The notes under the pieces: model-generated
Database searches by the model: none
What the model was told of the DNA's origin: nothing
What the model saw: the letters and a program-made list of their open reading frames with translations, nothing else
Origin: Corallococcus sp.
GTDB lineage: Bacteria; Bacillota; Clostridia; Christensenellales; CAG-314
Direction of reading: 5' to 3'
Length of the DNA stretch: 53,363 bases
Assembly (NCBI GenBank): GCA_023667435.1
Contig: JAMPAB010000005.1
Location: forward strand, 1-53,363
Program-made: the position numbers and the translations under genes
In this document: positions 9,001 through 21,000 of the stretch, piece after piece
How positions within the stretch are numbered: the first letter of the stretch is position 1
Layout: each line of letters starts with the position of its first letter

Positions 9001-12000
9001 CGATATTGTAGTTGTCCGACGTAAGACCTACTACGTTTCCGTCGGAAACTGCCATAGTAAGCGCGTACGTATCTGCGGCAAGGCTGTCTTTATTTGCCGC
9101 GTCCGCAGCGTTTGCAAGCAGGTATTCCACAAGATTGTTGGCGCTTATGCGGACGTTGTCGTCGCCATCATTGCCTTCGTAACCTCTTGTGACAACATAA
9201 TTAAAGCTTCCTTCCGCAAACGACTGCCCGTACGTTAACGTTCCGTTAGGAGCTACGTACAACGTGGCCTTGTCTATTACAAACGGTCGGTACGCAATAG
9301 CGCCGTCGACGCTCGTCCACTTGTAGTTGTCGTAATCCTTCAACGTCAACGCAACGTTGTGAGTAGCGGCGTTTGTAAACGTGTCGCTGCCGACAGTATA
9401 AACGTCCGTGTCGTTAATTTCGGGAGTAAGAGCAATGCCCTGATACGTCTGATTTGCTATTACGATATCGTTTTCGTTTACCGTTTGCTTGCTTACCGCA
9501 AACTGTACGTGAGGTACGCTGTCCAAAACGTAATTGTCGTTTCCGGCGGCGATTACCGTTGCAAGGTAAGAACCTGCGTGAGAAGGAACTCCCGTGTAAG
9601 CAATACCGTCATTAGCGTTGCCGCTGTACGTTACCGTAATTACAAGTCCGTCCACCGTTACCGTTTCGGCGTTGGCGGCGAGCGTTCCGTTGGTCAAATC
9701 CGCCGATGCGCTGTCGAGTACGCTTACAATCGTTACGGGCGTAATTGCCGAACCGAATACGTTGTCGGTAACAGTCGTAAGCGTAACGTATACTTTACGT
9801 TGAGATATCGTGTAAATACCAGATTTAAACGTTACGTTGTAGTTGGAGTTGTTGACCGATCCTGTTATAGGATACGTATCTACAACGCTCGCGTTGGTTG
9901 CCGTCGTGGAAAGCACTACGACAAATTCGCCGTCCGCCTTAGCGTACGTATCGTCTATATCGTAGCTTACTCCCGCAACGGATACTGCGTTTTTGTACTC
10001 CGACGCGGCGTTGCCTATCGTTACGTTGACTTCTCTTGCCGTAATCGTAAGATTGCCTTGTACGGCTTCGATTACGTAGTTGCTGCCCGCGTCGAGGTTG
10101 TTTACTATACCGTCCGTGTTGTCGGCGATGATATAATACGTTCCGCCGACTACCATTTTGTTTCCGCCTGCGGTGTAGTCGCTTACAAGCTTGTATGTTA
10201 CGCCGTTGTTCGTTTCTTTGTCGCTGCCGAGCAGACCCGTAACAATGCACGAAAGCTTGACGTTGTCGCTGCTTCCGTCAAATACGTCGCCGTACGTAAG
10301 CGTTCCGCTTGCCGTAGCGTAAACGCGCAACTTGTTGATTGTAAGCTCAGCGTAAGCAATCTTATCGGTAAAGTTGTTTCCGCCGTCGGATAACGTCGCC
10401 TTAATCCAGTAGTAATCGGCGTTTACGGGTTTGTCCGTACTCCACTCCGCGTTTGCTGCGGGTTTACTTTCGGAAAGTTGACGCGTGGCAAACATTACCG
10501 TTACTACTCCCGTATATCCCGTCTTGATTGTCGGCGCGCCTACCGTGTATTCGCTTCCGAACGTGGAAACTACGTCGCCTACGGTAATATACTTGGTAAC
10601 GTCGTTGTTTTCTTGTTCATCCCTTCCGATGTTCCAGGTAAGCGTTACTGCGCCGTCGGTATCGTTTGCGCCTTCTGCCCATACGTAGTTGGCGGTCTTG
10701 GCAAGGCGGAACGTTACTTCGTAGTTTCCTGCGGCAGTTGCGTAAATCATAATGCCGCTGCTTAAAATACCCGTATGTCCGTCGTAAGAAGCGTTAATCA
10801 AACTGCTGTCGTACTTAATTTCGACAGACTGTTCCTGTCCGTTGAATACGTAGTTTTGAGAAGTTGCGAAAACGGGAACGTCGATTACGCCGGGCGTGAT
10901 TTGGAATACGTTGTAAACAGCCGTTGTGAAAACTGCCTCTACGCCGAAATTGTCGAGATGTACTCCCGTGTATATCGCGCGTACTACATAGTAACCTACG
11001 TCGAATGTAATACTGGATAAGAAGTGCGTCATCTGCCAGTCGGTTTCGTCGAGCGTATCTTTGTCAAAACCTTTTTCTACCGCGTCGGAATTGTCCGCAA
11101 TAAACTGCGCTACGTCGCCGGAGTTTACTCGTGCAAACGTAATCGTTACGCCGTTGGCAGGTTCATTGCCGTTTACCGTTAAAACGGGCGCGTTCGCTTC
11201 TTCGTCGTACTTCCAACCGTCTATCGTCAACGTTATATCGATCTGGATCGAAGTCGCGCTGAACGATGCATAAATGTACGTGTCGTGAGAACTGTCTATT
11301 ACGTAGTTGTCGAGAGCGCTGTCCTTAAGCTTGAACTGAATGGTGTATCTGCCGTTCGTTTCCAACCTTACGCAAAGCAGTCCGTCGTCGTTTACATAGT
11401 AGTACGTTCCGCTATCGCCGTAGTTGCCGGGCAAAATGCTTGTGCTTCCCGCTTCCTGCGAACCGGAAGTATAACTGAATACTATTCCGTCGAATAAGCC
11501 GTCAGCCGCCGTCACCGCCTTGCCGTCGGGGCCGATCAACGTATTGTAATACGGAGGAGCGCCGTCGTCGAAAGATATGAAGATTCTATTCCATTGAAGG
11601 TCGCTCTCTTTGATTACCTTCTTTTCAACGGTAAAGTTCAACGTGTTGACTTTGTTGTTGCCGCTTTCCGCCGCAGCGTAATGGTAATTGCCGTCGGCTT
11701 TAAGCGTCACCGCTACCGAGTAGCTGCCCGCCTTAGTAGGAGCAACGTCTTTGTGCGCCGCGTCGAGGAACGATCCTCCCTGATACTTGTACTCCAACGA
11801 GTATTTGGGTCCATAAAGAACACTGTTAATGTTCTGATTGACAATCTCGGGCGCGGACAGACTGTTGTCTCTAAACGTCAACACCGCGTCGTGTTGTCTG
11901 CCCGATACGCCGTTGTTGTAAATAGCGTTTCCGCTGCCGTCGTTTGCTTCTTCGTAAATCATAGACGAAGGAGTAGTTACGACGATCGGACGGGTCGTTA

Positions 12001-15000
12001 TATTCATCGTTGCCGTAACGTACGTCGAACTTGCAAGATCGTAGTTGGCAAGGACGTCGCCGAAATTCTGCACCGCAACTGTGTAAGTTTCCGTAACGTT
12101 GCTATCCCATGCCGCAAACGCTTTACTTCCGCACATAACGGTAAAGTCTTCGTTCGATATGTTCTTACTGCGCGCGGCGAACAGCAAACCTGCGAAATCC
12201 TCGCCCGCCTGCATACCTGCTACTGCGTAAGCGTAAACGGGAGCGCCGTCGCCGTATACAACCGAGTAGGAATCTACCGCGTTGCCTGTACCGAGCGTAT
12301 TCGCGTAAATCGTAAGCGTAGCTTTATTTACTGCGAACACCGCTTCGTGGTCGGCAAACGTCACGTTGTAGTTTGTGTCGTTTGCAGCCGAAGGAGTCAT
12401 AACGTAACCTTCCGCGTTTGCCAAATACGCCGTAACGGGAAGCGTCAACGCGATGCCCAGAGCCGTTCTGTCGTCGCCCGACTGTCCGAACGTTCCGCCT
12501 TTTTCGCTGTCGCTAAGAGTTACGAACCTGTCGATATTCGCCGCAAACAATTCGTTGAGCTCTGCCTGCGTTGCCGCGTTCGTTCCCTTGTAAGAAGTTT
12601 GAGCAAATTCATTGCCGTCCTTTGCGCCTGCAATCGTTACCGTCACGTTGCGCTTTACTATGTTGAGCTGCGCGCCTTCCACAACTACGTTGACGTTGTC
12701 GTCGCTTGCGCATACGGGCAATATCTTACAGTAAGTAGCTCCTGCGGGAGTGTTGGTTGCGTAGTTGTCCGAAGTGTACGTTACGCCTTTTGCCGCGACG
12801 TAGGCGTTCATAACGGATTGCAATACCGTATTAGAAGAAACGCTGTATGTAAATCCGTCAAATCTGCCGTCCGTCTTAGATTGCTCGTTCAAGGGCGAAC
12901 CGTACTGAATGGTCGTTTCGTTTGCGGTAATCGTTATCGTTGCGCGAATGATGGGGAATACGAACGTGTTCTTACCCGATATATCGTAGTTGTTGGTATT
13001 TAACTTCGCCTCTGCCGTATACGATCCGACGTCTATAACGTTATCGACATCTATCAAATTGCCGCCGTCGGTTCTCTTTTTGTACGAGAATTCAACCGTA
13101 ACGGTGTCATCGCCTATAACTTTAACTTTGTAGTAGTTATTTGCGCCCGTATACATATAATCTTTCGTGCTTGTTTCGACACCGTTAACTTGGTGGAATA
13201 CGCCTAAGTCTTCCAAATCCAACGTAGCCTGTTTGATAGTAAACGTGCCCGCATTGTTTCCGCTGCCTATACCCTTGTCGGAATGAGCGGAGCAGTCGGC
13301 AAATTCGATTTCGTAGTTTCCGTTCCAACTGTTGCCGTCAACGTCGTCAAGATACTGCGCGTAAATGGGATAACCGCCTATTACGCCGTTATTGTATATG
13401 ACGTTATTTGTCAGTATGCTCGTATTGTCGTTATCAAACGCTTTCGTAAACAACGCAATTATCTTTTGATTGCCGTTGTCGTACGTTTCGGGCAATTCCG
13501 CAGTAACGTCGACAAGAATATCCGATTTGAGGAAGTTCAACGAGCCTTCGGCAACTTTAAACGTAAGCGTTTGCGCCGTTTCGCCGCCTTGCAGGTTGTA
13601 GGTATTTTCCTTATCTTCGACAGTAACGGTTACCGTACGTTTGTTAACGGTCAAAAGTTTCGTTTCGTCGAAATCGAGAACGTAGTTGTCAAATTCGGGA
13701 CTGTCGAGACCGTCTGCGACAACGCCGCTTACGTAGCGATAAATTGCGTAGGTACCGACGGAGCCGTTTTCTCTGCCCGTTTGATAAGCGGACGTAAAGT
13801 AGTCGAATTCGTCTACTTTCTTGCCGTTCGCCGTAACGTTCGCCGCCGTTTCAACTCCGCTGCCGTTGTCAACGTAACCCGTTACCGCGTAAGTGTATTC
13901 GGGAACGTCGTCGCCGTAAGTGACGCTCAACGTATCGGCGGTAACCGTGAGAACGTTCTTTTTTACCGTGAAGTAGAATGCTTTCTCCAAATCGCCGTAG
14001 TTGCCCGTGCCTTTCATCGAGACGTTGAGGCAATACGTTCCCGCGTTGAATTTAGCTTCGCTCCACATTTTTTCAAACAGCGAAGTAACGTCGTTGAACG
14101 TTTCGCCTTCGTAAAGTTCGACGGAGCCGAAGTAAAGCTTAATTACAAGCTTGTTTGCATTGTATTCTCCGTCCTTGCGGGTAAACTTAACCGCAGGTTC
14201 GGTGATTGCGTGTTTGCCGCCCTTGTCGTAACCGTTTACGTTATTTGCGGAATACAAACCGTAAGTCCAGCCGTCGGCATCGGCAAATGCGAAATCGGTT
14301 GCAAGAACGTTGTCTACGGTAACAATTTCCACGTGCTCGCCGTCGTATACGGTCTCGTGGTTGTCCGCCGCTATACGGTAGTAAACGTAGCAGTTCGTAA
14401 CGTCGACGTACGAGGGGTTAGCCGTCAAAACGCCGTCGTTATTCCAGTCGAGGTCAACAAGCTGTTCTTCCGTTAACGCGTTTTGCGATACGTAGAACAG
14501 TACCGTCACCGCGCTTCCGTCGGCAGTCGTTGCAAAAACGGTAGTAAGCTCGTTGTCTTTCTTGACAATCAACGCAAAGTGGGCTTTTTCGTCGTAGTCG
14601 CCTACGTAACCCGTTATGTCGGAAACGGTAAGCGAAGCGTTTGTAATAGTATGAACGCCCTTGTCGCCGTCGCTGCCGACGAACGTTGCGACGTAGCTGT
14701 TCTTAAACGCGTCTCTTACTTTACCGTTTATTCTGTACGGAGAAGGAGGATCCGCTACCGCCTTAGTGTTGCCGTTTGCGTAAGCGTCGGTAGAAAGCTC
14801 TATTACGCCGTCCGCCGCGTAGTCGGTTCCCGTCGTGATTTCGTTCCATACGCTTTCCGCAAGGTCGCTTGCGGTAAGTTTACTGTTCGTGTACGTGCCT
14901 TCGGGCAAAGTTACGGTTGTTTCAAACTTTACGTCGGAATACGCAGTACGGTATACCGTCGATACGTCGCTTATTTTAACCTCAAACGGTAATTGCTGCA

Positions 15001-18000
15001 CGTTGAGAGTACCCACCGCGCTTGCGAACACGTAGTTCGTCGCCGTAAGAGAGTCAACGTTGAGATAGATATTGTAGGAGTTGACGGGTTGACCCTGTTC
15101 GTAGTCAGTCGTGTATGTAAACGAACCGCCAAGTCCTATCGTGTCGATCTTGTCGGGATTGACAAAACCCGTTACCGCATATCTTATCTTGACGTCCGTC
15201 GTTCCTTTAAGGTCGTCGAGCGTCGTTCCGTAAACCGTTCCCGCGCCGGCATAGCCTACGGGAGATTTTTCTCCGTAGTAAATTGTAAGAGATGGCGTGA
15301 CTGTAAGCGTTACGGGAGAGATAACGAACGTCAAAGCATCCGACGGGTCGGTCAACTCCAAGTCGTTGTGATTGTCCGCTCTTACCGCAACGTAGAAAGT
15401 GTAGCTGCACACGTCCGTAAGCTTGTGAACGTTTGCGTCGTACTTCGTCCACTCGGGGAAGTACGTACTCGAAGAATCGGCATTCTTAAAGTACAGCTCT
15501 GCGGAATTGAGCTCGGAATTAACCGTTACCGCGCTAAATCCCGTAAACAACGCGTACGAAGCACCCGTATAAAGTCCGCTTACATGGTTAGAACTTACCG
15601 TAACGGTAGACTTGTCTATCGACGCGGGGGTGATTTCGTAAACGCAGGTTCCGCCGTTTGCAAACTTAAACGTTACGCTGTAGTTGTCGTTTATCTTTTT
15701 ACCAGTAACGAGATATTCGCCCACGTTCCACTTGGCAGAATCGCTGGGGAACGCTATTGCCGCGCCGTCTTTTCTTGCAGCGGTAAGAGAGAATACCGTA
15801 CTGTCGGGATCCACCAAAGCGTTTCCGCTGCCGTTGGACGTAGTTGCCTGATACAGTCCGTACAAATTTACGGAATTGCCGTAAACGCCGTTGCCGCCAT
15901 TGAGCGTTACCGTAACGTTACGTTCTACGACCTTAAACGTCGCCGACGTTACTTCGATTTCGTAGTTGGGAGTTACCAACTTGCCGTCTGCGGGATAAAT
16001 GAAGGTGTTACCCTCTTTCCATACGAGAACAAGGTCGTAAGTTCCTACGGGAGTTTTTGCGTTCGTCGTGTATTCTACGCTATCCTTCATAACTTTGAGG
16101 AAAACGTTGTTCTTGTCTGTGCCGTAGAAGTCGCCGAGTCCGTCGGTCTTTTTATAAGCGTCGGATGCCGTCACTTCCGTTATACTCTCGCCGTAGACGT
16201 GTCCCGCCACATTCGTGATTTGAACGGTAAACGGAGCTCTTTCTATCTGGAAGTTCGATTCTTTGTTTGTTCCGCCGTCAAGCGTAAAGTTGCCCGCGCC
16301 TTCGCCCGTAATACCCGTAACTCTTGCTTTGTAGGTATTTACGTTGATTGCGGTAACCTCGTTTTCGCCCGAATACGCTTTAACGGTAAGCTCGGGAGCG
16401 GAAGGATTCTCGTTAGAAGTTTTCTTCGGCATATTGGTAATGGAAGCCTGCAAATACTGCAAGGGCGACTCGCCGTTGTAATATGCTTTGTAAAGCGCCG
16501 CATTCGTAGCGCCTGTATCGCTCGTTAATTTGATAAGATTAGTCGACTTCCAGGAGACCGCGACGGGTCTTTCCTCAACCGTCAGTTCCAAACCGCTGCT
16601 GTGCCAGGTTTGATAGACGTCGTTGCCGCCTTCCTTTAGGAACGTAATCGTAATGCCGACGCTGTACTTGCCCGCGTCCCAAGGAAGCCCGTTTACCAAA
16701 TCCGTATATTCCGCAGTCGAAACGACGTCGCCAACTATCTTGTAAAATTTGATTTCGGTGCCTTCGATGTAACTTTCGGCGACCGTATCTTCGATAGAAC
16801 GCGAGAATACGTTCTCGGGTCTTGCGCTTCCTCTGCTTCCGCTTGAAAGCCATCCGTTTTCGCCGAACGTGTACTTCTCTACCGTATAAAGTATTTCTAC
16901 CTGCGAAGCGGTTACGGCGTAATACAGCTTGACCTGCGCGCCGCCGTTTTTAGTGTAACCCGTTTCGTAAGGAGTGCCGCCTTCCAACGAGCTTGCTCCC
17001 AAAAATTCGCCCGTCGTCGGATTGTCGGGCAGAACCTGCCAAACGAAGTCGTAACCGACGTTGGAAGCAAAATCCAAAGAAATGTAGTATTGTCCGCGTA
17101 TAAGCTTTCCGCTTGCCACGCCGCCTTCTCTGTCAACTTTAAATTCGTCAACGTCGCCGCCCGAACCGTTGCGCTGGTAATATACGGGAGTATAGGCGAT
17201 ACCGTGAATAAGATTCATTCCTTCCGTGAAAATGCTCTTGGCAAAGCTTTCGAAAGAAGTATCGTTCTGTTCGATAGCGCGCAGCGCGCCGAGCGCGGGA
17301 GCGGTAATCGTTTCGCGTTCGATCTTTGCGAAGTAGTAATCCGCTCCGTTATCCTTCCATTCAAATTTGTAAGCTTCGCTTGCGTCGAAGTTGTCTTTTT
17401 CCGACGTTTCGTCCGCCCAGTAGTAATTTTTGTAATCTTCTATCGAAAAGCTTAACGTAAACCAACCTGCGTGAGTGTACGTAAATACGCCTGTCGCCAC
17501 GTCGAATCCGTGTCCCTGAGATATTGCCGCTATGTTAGTTGTCGGCGTTCCGTCGGTATACCACTCGGCAGGAGCAAAACGCGCGAGCGTCGCTTTTACC
17601 GTAGCAGGCAGTTCTTTCCAACCTGCAACGTTAGCGGTTTGTTCGCTTCCGTCGTACCGTCCCGTTATTACCTGAGGAACGGCAGGCTTTGCAATGCCTT
17701 GCTTTACGACTGTGAAGAAATCCTTCGAGGTGTTGTGATTGTAATCGCAAAGACGGAGATTAGTTCCGCCCGTAACCGTGTAGTTGTAGCTGTCTTGTCC
17801 TCTGAGCGCCGTTGCGATGACGTCGTACTTGCCTGCGTTTATGCAGTCTACTCTTTCCGCGCTCGTGTTGCCCTGCGCGCCCTGCGTAAATTCGAAGTCA
17901 ACGAAAATTTCGTCGGTTGCGCGCTGTTTGTTTGCAATAGCGTACGAAGCGTCGTCGATTACCTGTGCTTCTCCCGTATAAACGTACTTGTTTGCGGCAA

Positions 18001-21000
18001 CGTCCGCCATTACGCCCGACCAGTTGATATTGACGGGCAACGGAGTAATAGTTACTTCGCAGGTTACGGCAGGCTGCTCGTCGCCTTCTTCCAATCCGTT
18101 TATGTTCCACTTATAGTTATTGGCAGGTTTAAGAAGGATCGTATAGAAAGTCACATGACCCTCTCCGTCGAGTTTGACGGGAAGCACGCTTCCGTCGTGA
18201 ACTTTGCCGTCGATCGTCATTTCAAGATACTCCGCCATATTTTTATCGGCAAATTCCTCTGTCCCGTAAACGACAACGAATTCCGAAATGAAGTCCGTTA
18301 CGGTGCCGTACTTAGTCGAAAGCGTGTACTTGCCGTACGTTCCGTAACCGTTTGAAATATTTTCGGGATAAACGTGCTTTAAGTCGTTCAATACAAAAGA
18401 CGATTCGTCCAACTCTATCGAGCTTATGGTAAAGGCGTACGTTACGTTATTCAATTCCGCGCCGTCTTCCGTAGGTACGTAGTAGTTGAGATAAGAGATA
18501 ATATCGTCGGTTTTACCCTCTATGCCTACGATTCGGATACTGTAATTGCCCGCGCTCGGGAAAACGATTTTTTCCGCGTCGGTCTCACTGCTTACAACGT
18601 TTCCTTTCGAATCGTAAACGGTTCTGTAAATAATCCAGTCGTCCTGACTGTCGCTTCCGTAAACTGCAAGATAATTTTCGGGCAGGACTATTTCCGTATC
18701 GGACTTGAAGGGTTGGAAATTGCTGACCCAACCGTCCTGTTGTACCTGCAACGCAACGCGGTTGATGACGTAGGTCAGTTCTTTGTCCGCAACCGACGTG
18801 TCGGAACCGTCCAACCACTCGTAGTTGTTTACGTCGTTGATACCTACGGTTATTTTGTAAGTACCCGCGTCTTTGATTTTGATTTTGCCCGAGCTTTGCA
18901 GAATGTACTCGACGTCTTCCGCCGTCTTCGTTCCGAAACGCTCCGCCGCGTACTGCGAACCTATTACCGACTTAATCGTAAGAATATCCTGCGTCCAGTT
19001 TTCCATAGAGTCCAAACCTTCGCGTTTGAAGACTATTTTCGCGCCGTCTTCATTCGCTCCGCGAAGTTGTCCGCTGTACTCTACTCCGCCGTCCTGATAC
19101 ATATCGAACGACAGACCCGACAACTGACGCTTGTCAATCTTGCCGTAGTAAACGAGATCGTCCGTCGTTTCGTCTTCGTTCCAAACGTAGTTTGCAGGAA
19201 GCTTCAACGTTATAACGTAAGTTCCCGCTTGTGTAAGCGTTACGTCGCTGCCGTTTAAAACGGTTGCAAGGTCCAAATTCGCAATAGCTTCGGTATCGTT
19301 GGGAGCAAAACGCTGTCCCTCAACGGTAAGCGTTACCAAATCTTTTACCAAAAGAGCGATATTGCCCGACAAAACGTTTGCGCCCCAGTTGTAAAGCGTG
19401 GCGGTAATTGCAGAGTCGTAAATGCCTATACTGCCGATACTGTCGGGGTCCGTTCCCCAACCGGAATCGGTTACGGTTATTTTGCTGATACGGGCAGGAG
19501 CAACCTCGAGTTCCTTCGTTACGTCCGCGCAGGAAATATCCGTTGCAAGCACGTCGAAATCCTTAAAGTTAACCTTGTCGATTGCAAAGGTTACGGTATA
19601 CGTACCTATCGGCCACGCAGTAGAATTGCTTGCGTAAACCGTATCGCCCGTCGTCTTGTTTTTGTAAACGGGATCGAGCAAGTTGACCCAGTCGGAATGA
19701 TCTACCGTAGCTGTGGGTACGGTTACGCTTTGTCCGAATACGAAACCGTTTTGGTCGTAGTTGATACTAAGCGTTGCCGCGTTTACGACAAACGTCTGCG
19801 ATACGGACGTTTGGTTGCCGCTGAAAATATAGTTGGCGTCTTTAACCGTCAATTTTACCGTGTACGTGTCGGCGTGGAAAATCTTGTCGTTGTTGTTGCC
19901 GCTTGCGCTGGTAAACGTAAGCTCCAACACTTTATCCGCCGTGTCGGTATATGCGAAAACGTTACTCGACGAATTGAAGAAACTGGATACGTCGAACTCC
20001 GTCTTGTTGTAAGTTGCCGACGTAGGCAAAGAGCCTGCGGCAAGTTCGCGTTCGGTAATCGTAAAGGAAATCTTGCTTGTCGCGGTCGTTCCAGCCTGAT
20101 AATACGCCGTTTCGGCGGTTTCCGCGTAAACGGTATAGCTGCCGCGTTCCTTCGGTATGGTATAACCGTTGTAGGAATGACCTGCGAAGTCCGTACCTTC
20201 GAATACAAGCCTAAACTGAGGGTTTTCTTCGGAGTTGTTTTCCTGCGTAAAAGCTCCGTTCATACGCGCGCCGAGTACGTACGACATAACGTCGTTGCCG
20301 ACGACTTTACCCGAAAGATTGGGACTGTCGCCGTTGCCGTACTGAATCGTCTTGTCATACGTAAAGCTGAGACTGATGGGAGCCTTCTTGACGTTGACGG
20401 TGTATCTGACCGTCCACTGACCGTCGTTGGTAACGGTACCCTGCGTAGAGGACAGCATCCAGGCATAGTCGCCATCTGCGCCCCGAGTAAAAGTAACGTC
20501 GATATAGAACGTGCCGCCCTTGTCGAAGCCGATTACGTAGTTGCCGTCGGCGTCGGGAGTGTAAACCGTTTCTCCGACGCTTACTTTAACGGGGTTATTG
20601 ACTGCAAGCTCGCCGAAACCGGATAAGGTTACGCTGTCGTCTTTTTCGAAAGAGGGTTCGAAATTATCCAACGCAGGCAACGAAATAGGCGTTTGCTCTA
20701 CTTGAAGTTGGAATGTCGGATAGTAACACCCTTCCAAATATTGTTCTTTTCCGATAGGAATTTTATAAGAGAATTGCACGTACTTCGAGCTCGTCGTCAG
20801 TACATTCTGTTCGCTGCAAGCGTACTCCGCTTCTTCGTCGGTATAGTACGTAGGAGTTATGTACTCGGCGTAATTCGCTGCGGGTACCTCTCTTAAAATG
20901 CTTTTGAATTGGAACTGAATAGAGAAATTAGTATAATTGAACGCAGTGCGCGCGTACTGTACCGATGCATTAGAACCTTTGTACAAAATGTTTGCAACGC

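Noticed and set aside
11594..16528. Long plus-strand frames (for example 11594-13003, 13283-14476 and 14993-16528)
   Set aside because: They lie opposite the giant gene, have no ribosome binding sites, and give arginine/valine/tyrosine-rich low-complexity products expected from the antisense of Thr/Val/Asn-rich repeats.
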